41,577 bases of DNA from Bauldia sp. GTDB lineage: Bacteria; Pseudomonadota; Alphaproteobacteria; Rhizobiales; Kaistiaceae. A program made the position numbers and the translations under genes. The notes beneath the pieces were generated by a model. The model did not search any database. It saw only the letters and a program-made list of their open reading frames with translations, and had not been told where the DNA came from. Below are positions 8,078 to 16,035 of the stretch, piece after piece. Location of the stretch: NCBI RefSeq assembly GCF_020442045.1, contig NZ_JAGRLA010000035.1:1-41577 (forward strand), given 5' to 3'. Within the stretch, counting starts at the first letter, position 1. Each line of letters begins with the position of its first letter.

Positions 8078-9615
8078 GCCACCGCCTCCGTCCCGGCCGT
8101 GTCCGCGCCGAGCGCCGCCCGCATGATGGCGTGCTCCGACAGATCGTCGGCGGCGATCTCGGCGACGATCCGCCCGGCATAGAGCACGATCACCCGGTCG
8201 CAGAGATGCACCAGTTCGGGGATCTCGGTGGAATGGAAGAGGATCGAGCCGCCGAGCTCCGCGAAAGCCCGCATCAGCACATAGAGCTCATGCTTGGTGC
8301 CGACGTCGATACCACGGGTCGGGTCGAAAAGGAGCAGGGTCCGGCTCTCGGCGAAGAGCCACTTGGCGACGGCGATCTTCTGCTGGTTGCCGCCCGAGAA
8401 GGAGCCGACCCGGGTCCACAGCGCCCGGTGGTCGACCTCGACCCGGTCGAAGACCCGCTGCACCGCCTCCCGCTCCCGCCCCGTATCGATGAGACCGCCG
8501 CGGCTGAGACGGTCGATGACCGGCAGCGACACGTTGTGACGTCCGTTGAGCTTGAGGAACAGCGCCTCGGTCTTGCGGTCCTCCGGCAGCAGGCCGAGGG
8601 CGATATTCGGCCGGATCGCGTCGCGCGGCGAGGCGATGGTCACCGGCCGGCCGTCGACGCGCAGGCCCCCGGCGCTGATCTCGCGCATGCCGAAGGCGGC
8701 GAGGAAGAGGTCGAGCTGGCCCATGCCCTGGAGGCCGGCAACGCCGAGGATCTCGCCCTTGCGGAGCGAGAAGCTCGCGTCGCGGAGCTTGGTTCCGGCC
8801 GAGAGACCGTCGACGGCGAAGACTTCCTCCGCCTTGTCCGGTGTCGTCTCCGGCCGGGCGGGAAAGGTCTGGGCGATCGACCGGCCGATGATCATCTCGA
8901 TGATCTCGGTATCGGTGAAATCGGCGATGGAGCCGGTGGCGATGTGGCGGCCGTTGCGCAGCACCGTCAGCTTGTCGCAAAAGGCGCGCACCTCACGCAT
9001 GCGGTGGGAGATGAAGACCACCGTCGTGCCTTGCGCCTTGAGCCGGGCGATCACCTCGCCGAGCCAGTCGACGTCGCGGCCGGCCAGCGTCGAGGTCGGC
9101 TCGTCAAGGAGCAGGATCTTCGGCTTGCGGTAGATCGCGCGGGCGATCTCGATCTTCTGCTGGAGGGCGAGGTCGAGGTCGCCGACCTCGTCGCGCAGGT
9201 TGACCGAGAAGCCGAGCGAATCGAGATGGGCGCGGACCTCCGCCTCGGCCGAGCGACGGCGGATCATCGCGGTCGGCCCGACCGGCGCGTAGGGAATCAG
9301 CATGTTGTCGAGCACGGTCAGGTCGCGGACCAGGGTCATCTCCTGGAAAGCGGTCTGGATGCCGAGGGCATGGGCGGCGCGCGGCGAACGCAGGCGGCTC
9401 GGCCGGCCATGGACCTCGAAGCGGCCCTTGTCCGGCTCGATCAGGCCCGAAAGCAGCTTGACGATGGTCGACTTGCCGGCGCCGTTCTCGCCGAGCAGGG
9501 CATGCACGGTCGCGGGCGCGATCTCGAAGCTGACATCGTCAACGGCGACCGTGGCGCCAAATGCCTTGCGCAGCCCTTCGACCGCCACCGCGGGGGCGCC
9601 GCCAGCCTCCGTCAT
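8074..9615 (-). CDS. Sugar ABC transporter ATP-binding protein (RbsA type)
   Basis: The 513-aa protein has two tandem nucleotide-binding domains as in RbsA/MglA. Domain 1 has a canonical Walker A LLGENGAGKST (40-50), an altered signature DLDLALQQK where LSxGQQQ is usual, and Walker B LLLDEPTS (168-175). Domain 2 has the degenerate Walker A usual for this family (GLQGMGQLD), a canonical FSGGNQQK signature (406-413) and LLLFDPTRGID (428-437), where DEP is replaced by FDP. So ATP hydrolysis probably depends on one composite site. ATG 9615 is chosen over GTG 9618 because AAGGGAGGGG is better spaced for it. It powers uptake with the fused permease (8-kb end) and the binding protein at 9726. Confidence 0.9.
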   Translation of the reverse strand: MTEAGGAPAVAVEGLRKAFGATVAVDDVSFEIAPATVHALLGENGAGKSTIVKLLSGLIEPDKGRFEVHGRPSRLRSPRAAHALGIQTAFQEMTLVRDLTVLDNMLIPYAPVGPTAMIRRRSAEAEVRAHLDSLGFSVNLRDEVGDLDLALQQKIEIARAIYRKPKILLLDEPTSTLAGRDVDWLGEVIARLKAQGTTVVFISHRMREVRAFCDKLTVLRNGRHIATGSIADFTDTEIIEMIIGRSIAQTFPARPETTPDKAEEVFAVDGLSAGTKLRDASFSLRKGEILGVAGLQGMGQLDLFLAAFGMREISAGGLRVDGRPVTIASPRDAIRPNIALGLLPEDRKTEALFLKLNGRHNVSLPVIDRLSRGGLIDTGREREAVQRVFDRVEVDHRALWTRVGSFSGGNQQKIAVAKWLFAESRTLLLFDPTRGIDVGTKHELYVLMRAFAELGGSILFHSTEIPELVHLCDRVIVLYAGRIVAEIAADDLSEHAIMRAALGADTAGTEAVA

Positions 9616-9683
9616 CACCCCTCCCTTCGCCGGCCGTCGGCGCGGCCGCTGGCTATTTCAAGGTGTTTCATTCCGGATGGATG

Positions 9684-9709
9684 GGAGGACGGCGCGCACG
9701 CCGCCCTCC
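9684..9709. other. Stem-loop between binding-protein and ATPase genes
   Basis: GGAGG-A-CGGCG, loop CGCA, CGCCG-C-CCTCC (684-709 of this kilobase pair) form a G/C-rich hairpin with one mismatch. It has no T tail. Such hairpins after binding-protein genes commonly protect the upstream mRNA or lower distal expression, which would give excess binding protein over ATPase; that role is inferred. Confidence 0.45.
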
Positions 9710-9725
9710 GGTTCGTGAGTCGCGA

Positions 9726-10859
9726 TCAGAGTTCCGGCTGACCGACCAGAGCGGCGTTGAGGCCGATCTCGGGGGTCTCTTCAGAGAAGATCGAGGCGAA
9801 CCAGCCCGGATTGGTGACGATCGATGGCTGGAACGCATTGCAGCCCGCCTTCATCTCTTCCCAGGTGCCTTCGACGCAGAGCTTGACCGTCTCGCTGGTG
9901 ACGATCGGCAGCGGCAGGACGGTGAGCTTCGGCACGTCGCCGCCGTCGAGCTTCTGGACCGCCAGCTTCAGGGCGAGACCACCCGAATAGGGCGGCGAGG
10001 CGTAGGAGATGCGCGGCGCGCCAAGCGGCGCATAGGGGCTTGCCGCACCTTCGACCTCGGTGTCCGGCGACAGCATCTGGATGCGGCCGCCATTCGAGCC
10101 CTCACCGGCGCAGGGGAGCAGCCCCTCCGGCGTCTTGCCGGCTTCGAGTTGCATGGCGTTGGCGGTGTAGCAGCCGGCCTGCATCCACAGCCCGTCGATC
10201 TCGTCCCAGTCATGGGTGGCGAGGATCTTCGACAACTCGGTGCGGGCCACGGCCTGCGACCACATGCCGACCGCCTCGCCCACGACGTTGATGTCGGGAT
10301 GCTTGGCGAAGACTTCCTTCGCGGCGGCGGTGCGCTGGGTGTCGACCGAAGTGCCCGGCACGCCGGTCACCAGGACGATATTGCCCTTGCCGCCGAGCTG
10401 CTCGACCAGCCACTCGGCCGGGATGCGGCCCGCCTCGCTCTGGTCGATATGGACGTTATAGGCGCATTCCTCGGTGATCTCGGCGTCATAGGCGAAGACC
10501 AGGACGCCCTTGTCGCAGGCGTTCTTGACCACCTGGTTCAGCGCGGTCGGCGAGATCGGGAAGGTCACGATCGCGTCGGCGCCCTGCTGCACCATGGCAT
10601 TGATCTGCTGGATCTGACGCTGGGCGTTCGGCCCGGCGACCTGGACCTGCAGGTCGACCTTGTCGGCCATGCCCGGCGCGGCCGCCATGGCCTTCACCAT
10701 GTTCGCCGCCTCGGCCTGCCAGTCGTTGCCGATGTAGCTCATGCTCAGGAAGATCTTGTACTTGTCCTGGGCCTGGGCCGATGTGCCGGTCAGCGCCGCT
10801 CCGCCAAGGAGCAGAGCCGCGACGGCGGCAGTGCCGATAGTCCGTGAAGCGAGTCTCAT
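9726..10859 (-). CDS. Periplasmic sugar-binding protein (RbsB/PBP type 1)
   Basis: The 377-aa precursor has a clear Sec signal peptide: positive N-terminus, hydrophobic core 10-24 and a likely cut after SAQA at residue 30. The mature part has the type 1 periplasmic-binding fold, with IFLSMSYIGNDWQ at the ligand cleft, QIQQINAMVQQGADAIVTFP, VLVFAYDAEI and GNIVLVTGVPGTS. It is the first gene of the operon, with an AGGGAGGA ribosome site 5 bases before ATG. RbsB-type proteins bind pyranoses, furanoses and related polyols. The ligand here is unknown, and several Cys residues in the C-terminal half could form disulfides. Confidence 0.9.
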   Translation of the reverse strand: MRLASRTIGTAAVAALLLGGAALTGTSAQAQDKYKIFLSMSYIGNDWQAEAANMVKAMAAAPGMADKVDLQVQVAGPNAQRQIQQINAMVQQGADAIVTFPISPTALNQVVKNACDKGVLVFAYDAEITEECAYNVHIDQSEAGRIPAEWLVEQLGGKGNIVLVTGVPGTSVDTQRTAAAKEVFAKHPDINVVGEAVGMWSQAVARTELSKILATHDWDEIDGLWMQAGCYTANAMQLEAGKTPEGLLPCAGEGSNGGRIQMLSPDTEVEGAASPYAPLGAPRISYASPPYSGGLALKLAVQKLDGGDVPKLTVLPLPIVTSETVKLCVEGTWEEMKAGCNAFQPSIVTNPGWFASIFSEETPEIGLNAALVGQPEL

Positions 10860-10876
10860 GCAGTTCCTCCCTGTTT

Positions 10877-10898
10877 TTTGGCCACGCTCGCGGCCAAA
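10877..10898. promoter_or_regulatory. Inverted repeat TTTGGCC/GGCCAAA in operon leader
   Basis: Seven-base perfect arms (10877-10883, 10892-10898) around 8 bases, just upstream of the ribosome site of the binding-protein gene. It may be a second operator or a 5' leader hairpin. Confidence 0.35.
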
Positions 10899-10905
10899 CC
10901 TCCGT

Positions 10906-10922
10906 TTTGATCATAGATCAAA
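10906..10922. promoter_or_regulatory. Candidate GntR operator TTTGATC-ATA-GATCAAA
   Basis: A perfect palindrome with 7-base arms and a 3-base centre, in the 139-base gap between the binding-protein gene and the divergent gntR gene. Size, symmetry and position fit the operator of a dimeric FCD-type GntR regulator controlling the operon and itself. The assignment is by position and symmetry; no footprint consensus is known to me for this protein. Confidence 0.55.
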
Positions 10923-10998
10923 TGTCAAAGATCGTGCAAGATGGGATCGTGACGCCTAGAAGTGCTGCGATGCTCTGACACCAACCGACGGAGGAGGC

Positions 10999-11676
10999 AT
11001 GGAATCCACGGTCGACAAGCTGGACATCCAGGTCGAACCGCTGGCCCGGGATACCCTGCAGCAGCGCGTCTACGATCAGGTCGCCGGCCTGATCCTCGAC
11101 GGGGGGATCGCCCCCGGGCAACTCGTCACCATCCAGAGCCTCGCCGATTCCTTCGGCGTCAGCACGATGCCGGTCCGCGAGGCGCTGAAGCGGCTGACCG
11201 CGGAAAAGGCGTTGACCGTGGTGTCGGGACGGTCGATGGGGATCCCGCCGCTGTCACTCGAACGGCTCAACGACCTCCGCAGGGTCCGTATCGAGCTCGA
11301 AGGCTCGGCGATCGCCTGGGCCGCCGGCAGCATCGGCAAGGATGCCCTGGCCAGCCTCGATGTCGACCTCGAGCGCATGGACCGGGCGATCGCCTCGAGC
11401 AGCGCCAGGGACTTCCTCCAGGCCAACCGATCCTTCCATTTCGGGGCCTATAAGGCGTCGCAATCGCCGACCCTGGTCTCGCTGATCGAGATCGTCTGGC
11501 TGCAGATCAGCCCGTATTTCAACCTGCTGCGCGGCTCCGGCAACTACGTCGCTGCCAATGCCAACCATCGCCGCATGGCGGAAGCGCTCGGCCGCCACGA
11601 CCCGGATTCGGCGCGGGAGGCAATGGCCGCCGACATCAACGACGCTTACGATATCCTGGCGACGCTGCTCGGATAG
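10999..11676 (+). CDS. GntR family regulator, FCD subfamily
   Basis: The 225-aa regulator has an N-terminal winged helix (about 18-85), with the recognition region LADSFGVSTMPVREALKRL, and a C-terminal all-helical FCD ligand domain (about 90-215). In the FCD part, the helix with NRSFHFGAY and the later NHRRMAEAL carry the His residues that usually bind a metal and the ligand's carboxylate. FCD regulators of this type often sense a sugar acid or pathway intermediate. ATG is preceded by a strong GGAGGAGG. It is divergent from the uptake/catabolic operon and is its likely repressor. Its 3' end faces the tamB stop with only 15 bases between them and no evident terminator. Confidence 0.9.
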   Translation: MESTVDKLDIQVEPLARDTLQQRVYDQVAGLILDGGIAPGQLVTIQSLADSFGVSTMPVREALKRLTAEKALTVVSGRSMGIPPLSLERLNDLRRVRIELEGSAIAWAAGSIGKDALASLDVDLERMDRAIASSSARDFLQANRSFHFGAYKASQSPTLVSLIEIVWLQISPYFNLLRGSGNYVAANANHRRMAEALGRHDPDSAREAMAADINDAYDILATLLG

Positions 11677-11691
11677 GGCGGCCGCCGCGGC

Positions 11692-14600
11692 TCAGTATTC
11701 GTATTCGTAATTCAGGCCGAGCGAGCCCGAGCCGTCGTCGCCGGCCGTGCCCCGCGCCTTGAGGTTGCGGGTGATATCGAGATCGATGGTGACCCGCCCG
11801 GCGCCGCCGCTGTCCTGCTCGAAGCCGACGCGGAGATTGTCGTTGATCCGCTTGCCGACGCCGACGGTGGTGCCGCCGGAATCGTTCTCGCGGACATCGA
11901 TATCGTCGAGGCCGGTCATCTTGCGGACGCGGGTGAAAATCCCGTCGCCACGGGCGAAGGCGCCGGTGAACTGGCCGACCGCGTCGACGAGCTGGGCGGC
12001 CTGGAAGGCCGTCAGGTTGCCGACGGTACGGTTGAACAGGATCTGGGAGATCACCTCCTCTTCCGGCAATTCGGGCCTGGATGAGAAGGAGATCTGCGGA
12101 TCGTCGGCGGGACCGTCGACATTGACGATCGCGGTGATTTCCGCCGTCCGGGTCTCCGCCTCGAAGTCGAGGACCGGGATGAAGTCACCGGTGAAGGTCA
12201 TGCGGCCCCGGGTGAAGTCGAAGCGACGGCCGATGACCTCGATGCGGCCGCGCGACAGCTCGAAACCGCCGACGATCACCGGCGCGTCGGTGGTGCCGGT
12301 GACCTCGATCGAGCCGCCGACGCCGGCATCCAGCCCGAAACCGCGGACCGAGATGGCGCTGCGGTTGGTGGTGGAAACCGTGATGCCGAGGGCCAGTCCG
12401 CCGCTCGCCTGGCCGCCGCCGCCGGTCGCGGCCGGCGGCGCGGGCTTGACCGGCTGGACGAAGCCCGGCTCGGTGTTGACGTGGCGGACATCGAGGGCGG
12501 CGCCGCCGCCGAAGCTGTCCGGCAGCAATATCTCCGCCTTGGAGATGTCGAGGCGGCCGCCGACCTTGCCGGTGGTCATCACCGGTCCGGTGACGGTGAG
12601 AGCCGCGGAGAAGGTAGCGTCGACCATCTCGCCGTCGACATAGCGGCCGTCCCGGATGCTGACCTTCATGTTGGCGGGCAGCCCGGCGGCGGGATCGATC
12701 TCGACCGACCCGCCGACGGTGATAGCACCGCCCTGGGCCATCTGGCCCTTGAGGTCGATCGTGGCGGTCTGGCCGCTGAGGCGGATCTGGCCGGCGACAC
12801 CTTTCACGCCGAACCGCGTCTGGGCGTCGACAAAGACGGCGTTGGCCAGCGTCACGCTCCCCGAGATCGCGGTCGGGCCTGCGACATCGAGCGCCAGCCG
12901 GGCGGTGCCGCCAAGATCGATTTCCCGGTCGACGAACAGCGCCACGAGCTCGAGCGGGGCCGTGCCCTCCACCCTGATATTCGGGTCGCCGCCGGAAAAC
13001 GGTACGCGGCCGTTCGCCTCCAGGGTCGCGCCGGCGCCGGAAATCCTCGCGGCAACCGTCGTCGCATCGAGCGTCGCCTCGCCGCTGCCGGAAATCGCCA
13101 GCGCGGGAAGCCCGGCCGACGCGGTCTGGGCAACGGAGAAACCGGAGAGATCGACCTGCCAGGCGACATTCGGAGCATCGGTTGTACCGGTCGCCCTGAC
13201 CTTGCCGGAGAGGGTTCCGGCGGCACCGAGGCCGGGCGAGAACTGGTTGGCGAGGGCGAGCGAGACCTTGTCGATGGTGACGTCGACGCCGAGCTGCGGC
13301 GATACCGGACCGGCCGCGGTTATCCGGCCGCCGCTGAGGGCGAGGTCGAGCCGCTCGACCGCCATCTGGTCGCCGAGCCGGACGCGCACCGGCCCATTGA
13401 GCCTGATCGGGACGGCATACGCATTGCCGGTCAGCCGGCTGACCTCGAGGAGCTGGCCATCGCCTTCCATGGTCAGGCTGCCGGCGCCGTCGAGGTCCAT
13501 GTCCGGCCCCTTGGCCGCGACCTCGAAGCGGGTATCGTTGCCTTCGACCTTCGCCGACATCCGCGCCGTGTCGATCTTGACCGAGCCGGCGTCGATTCCC
13601 TCGAGATCGACCTCGCCGTCGACCTGCGGCGTGCCCAGCGCGTCGGCGATCCTGACATTGCCCTCCGCCTTGCGGGCGACGAGCGTCGCGGCCGAGATAT
13701 TCCGACCGTCAAAGGCGACGTCGACCGCCTGTTTCCCGCCATCCGGCTGAAAACGGATCTTGGCCTCGGCCGAGCCGGCGGCCTCGACCAGGGCAAGTGC
13801 CGCGAGCGTCGCGACGTTGGGGACGTCGAGCGACAGCGAACCGGAAAGCAGCCCGCCGTCAGTCTGTTCGATGGCGCCGGTGATCCGGTTCTCGGCGATC
13901 GCGAGGTCAACCGCGGGAAGCGCGAAACGGCCCGAGGCGACATCGAGCATCGCCTCCGCCGTTCCCTGCAGCGGCCGTCCGGCGAAGGAGCCGCCCAGCG
14001 CCAGGGCGGCGTGCCAGCCGGAATCGACCGGCTCGCCGGCGGCATGCACGGTCGCATCGGCGATCGGCTGGCCGACGAGCTCGCCATTGGCAACCGCCAG
14101 CATCACGTCGAAGGTCGGGGCGTCGAGCGCGCCGCTGACCTTCGCCTTGAACGTCGCGGCGCCACGCGACTGGTCGGCGACCAGCGCGAGGTCGGAAAGG
14201 CCGCCGGCAAGGTCTGCGTCGATGGTCGAACCGGCAAGCGCGACGTTGCCGGAGAGCGTTACCGCGTCGCCGTTCACCGCGAGGTCGGTGATCGCGATCC
14301 GGCCCGTCGCGTCGTCCGACACCTTGAGGGCGAAGCGGGTCTGGCCGGCGAGCAGCGGCGCCACCGAAGGCTCGCCCGGATCGAGGTCGGTCGCCGTGCC
14401 CTCGATCGCCAGCGCGATGCCGTCGGCGCCGAAATAGCGGCCGTTGACGGTTGCCCCGACCGCGCCGGCGAGGTCGCGTCCGGCCAGCGGCGACAGCGGC
14501 GCGAGATCGGCGAAGCGGAAGCGGAGCTCGCCGGTCGCCGTCTCGGACGAAACGTCGCCGGAGAAGAGCGCCCGTCCGCCGATCGCCGACAGGTCGGCGT

Positions 14601-16002
14601 CGAGCTTCGCCGACATCGCCGCGACATCGAGCGTCCCGTCGGCGGTGACGAGCAGCGGCTGGGCGTCGGTCGCGACGATGTTCCCGGCCGCGAGGTTGAT
14701 CGCATCCGCTTCGACGCGAACCGCGAAGGGCAGCTCCCTGACCATCAGCGGGTCGTCGCCCTCCGCCTCGACGGCAAGCGACAGGCCGATGCCCGGCACC
14801 GCGATTCCCGACACCGAAAGGCCGGCAATGCGGCCGATCAGGTCGAGCCGGCGGCTCCCCTCGCCCGGTGCGATCCGTCCGTTGAGGGTCAGGCTGTCGA
14901 AGCGCAGCGGATCGGGGCCACCGACCGGCAGGGTCAGGGCGCCGCCATGCGGGCCGGCCGCGTCGATCTTCAACGCGATATCGGTATCGGCGCCGCCGAA
15001 GACGCCGGAAGCAGCAACGCTCACCGCGCCGGTCGAGACCTTGCCGTCATGGATGACGACGCGCGGAAGGCTGGTGCCGGCGACGGCGCGCCACTCCGCA
15101 TCGATGGCGACGTCGATGCTGCCGGCAAGCAGGTCAGCGAAGCCCGGCGGGACGAGCTCGGCAAGATCGCCCTCGCCGGTCACCGTCAGCCTCTGTCCGT
15201 CGCCGGCGGCGGCGAAGCCGAAGCGGCCGGAGAAGCGGGCGGCGCCGTCCGATGTCAGCGAGACGGCGCCGGTGAGGTCACCGTCGGCAAGCGACGACTT
15301 GGCGGACAGGCGGTAGCCGGGTCCGCCGTCGCGTCCCATCAGGCCGACGAGGATGCCGTTCGCCGCCTCTTCCACCGTCAGGTCGACACCGATCGGCGCC
15401 GTGCCGCCGGCGCGATCGACCAGGGCGCTGACCGAGCCGAGCTGGCCATCGAGCCGCTCGGCCTTGACGTCGGCGTGGATGCCGCCATCGGCACGCAGCG
15501 CGAAGGCGCCGCCAACCGCGAGCGCCGCGGGTTGACCGACCAGCTCCTCGCCGAGCTCGAGCCTGGCGATCGCCAGCTTGTCGACGGAGATCGGGAAGAG
15601 GCCGCCGCCACCGCCGGTGCCGGCATCGGCGTCGCCGGCGCCACCCGCCGCATCCTCCAGCTCGGGCACGCGGACGAAGGAGATGCGGTCGGCGCCGATC
15701 GAGTCGAAGGCGATGTTGGCGGTCAGCAGGGCGCCGATGTCGAGATCGATCTCAAGCCCGTCGATTTCGGCGAAGACGCCCCTGGTGTCGGAGGCAACGA
15801 TCTTGTCGGCGCCGAAGGCGAAAGGCGGCCAGCCGGTCAGCGCGCCGATCGACACCGTCATGCCGTTGCCCGACGCGGCCCGCTCGACGATGCCGGCCAG
15901 CACCGCACGCCCGGGCGGCGTCGCCAGCAGGACGAGCAGCAGCCCGACCAGGGCGATCAATCCGACGATCGCAAATCCTGCATAGCGAAGCGCGCGCCGC
16001 AT
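11692..16002 (-). CDS. tamB: TamB, translocation and assembly module inner-membrane component
   Basis: The 1436-aa protein has one N-terminal transmembrane anchor (about 8-28, AGFAIVGLIALVGLLLVLLA). It continues as a very long run of amphipathic beta-strand repeats, typical of AsmA/TamB-like lipid-transfer bridges, and ends with the conserved TamB (DUF490) domain: SRGRIEVIGRRFDFTRGRMTF, then PELPEEEVISQILFNR and a C-terminal aromatic strand NYEYEY. It spans the periplasm between the inner membrane and TamA and takes part in outer-membrane protein insertion and/or phospholipid transport. It is somewhat longer than the E. coli protein (1259 aa). A Gly/Ala-rich low-complexity insert is visible near residues 120-135. 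It follows tamA by 33 bases in the same transcript. Confidence 0.93.
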   Translation of the reverse strand: MRRALRYAGFAIVGLIALVGLLLVLLATPPGRAVLAGIVERAASGNGMTVSIGALTGWPPFAFGADKIVASDTRGVFAEIDGLEIDLDIGALLTANIAFDSIGADRISFVRVPELEDAAGGAGDADAGTGGGGGLFPISVDKLAIARLELGEELVGQPAALAVGGAFALRADGGIHADVKAERLDGQLGSVSALVDRAGGTAPIGVDLTVEEAANGILVGLMGRDGGPGYRLSAKSSLADGDLTGAVSLTSDGAARFSGRFGFAAAGDGQRLTVTGEGDLAELVPPGFADLLAGSIDVAIDAEWRAVAGTSLPRVVIHDGKVSTGAVSVAASGVFGGADTDIALKIDAAGPHGGALTLPVGGPDPLRFDSLTLNGRIAPGEGSRRLDLIGRIAGLSVSGIAVPGIGLSLAVEAEGDDPLMVRELPFAVRVEADAINLAAGNIVATDAQPLLVTADGTLDVAAMSAKLDADLSAIGGRALFSGDVSSETATGELRFRFADLAPLSPLAGRDLAGAVGATVNGRYFGADGIALAIEGTATDLDPGEPSVAPLLAGQTRFALKVSDDATGRIAITDLAVNGDAVTLSGNVALAGSTIDADLAGGLSDLALVADQSRGAATFKAKVSGALDAPTFDVMLAVANGELVGQPIADATVHAAGEPVDSGWHAALALGGSFAGRPLQGTAEAMLDVASGRFALPAVDLAIAENRITGAIEQTDGGLLSGSLSLDVPNVATLAALALVEAAGSAEAKIRFQPDGGKQAVDVAFDGRNISAATLVARKAEGNVRIADALGTPQVDGEVDLEGIDAGSVKIDTARMSAKVEGNDTRFEVAAKGPDMDLDGAGSLTMEGDGQLLEVSRLTGNAYAVPIRLNGPVRVRLGDQMAVERLDLALSGGRITAAGPVSPQLGVDVTIDKVSLALANQFSPGLGAAGTLSGKVRATGTTDAPNVAWQVDLSGFSVAQTASAGLPALAISGSGEATLDATTVAARISGAGATLEANGRVPFSGGDPNIRVEGTAPLELVALFVDREIDLGGTARLALDVAGPTAISGSVTLANAVFVDAQTRFGVKGVAGQIRLSGQTATIDLKGQMAQGGAITVGGSVEIDPAAGLPANMKVSIRDGRYVDGEMVDATFSAALTVTGPVMTTGKVGGRLDISKAEILLPDSFGGGAALDVRHVNTEPGFVQPVKPAPPAATGGGGQASGGLALGITVSTTNRSAISVRGFGLDAGVGGSIEVTGTTDAPVIVGGFELSRGRIEVIGRRFDFTRGRMTFTGDFIPVLDFEAETRTAEITAIVNVDGPADDPQISFSSRPELPEEEVISQILFNRTVGNLTAFQAAQLVDAVGQFTGAFARGDGIFTRVRKMTGLDDIDVRENDSGGTTVGVGKRINDNLRVGFEQDSGGAGRVTIDLDITRNLKARGTAGDDGSGSLGLNYEYEY

Positions 16003-16035
16003 CGTCCCTGCTCTTTCTCCTTCGCCTCCGGCCGG

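Noticed and set aside
5096..8182. Plus-strand open frame of ~1028 codons antisense to the permease and SDR
   Set aside because: Charged low-complexity translation without any motif; the opposite strand encodes a clear membrane permease and dehydrogenases.
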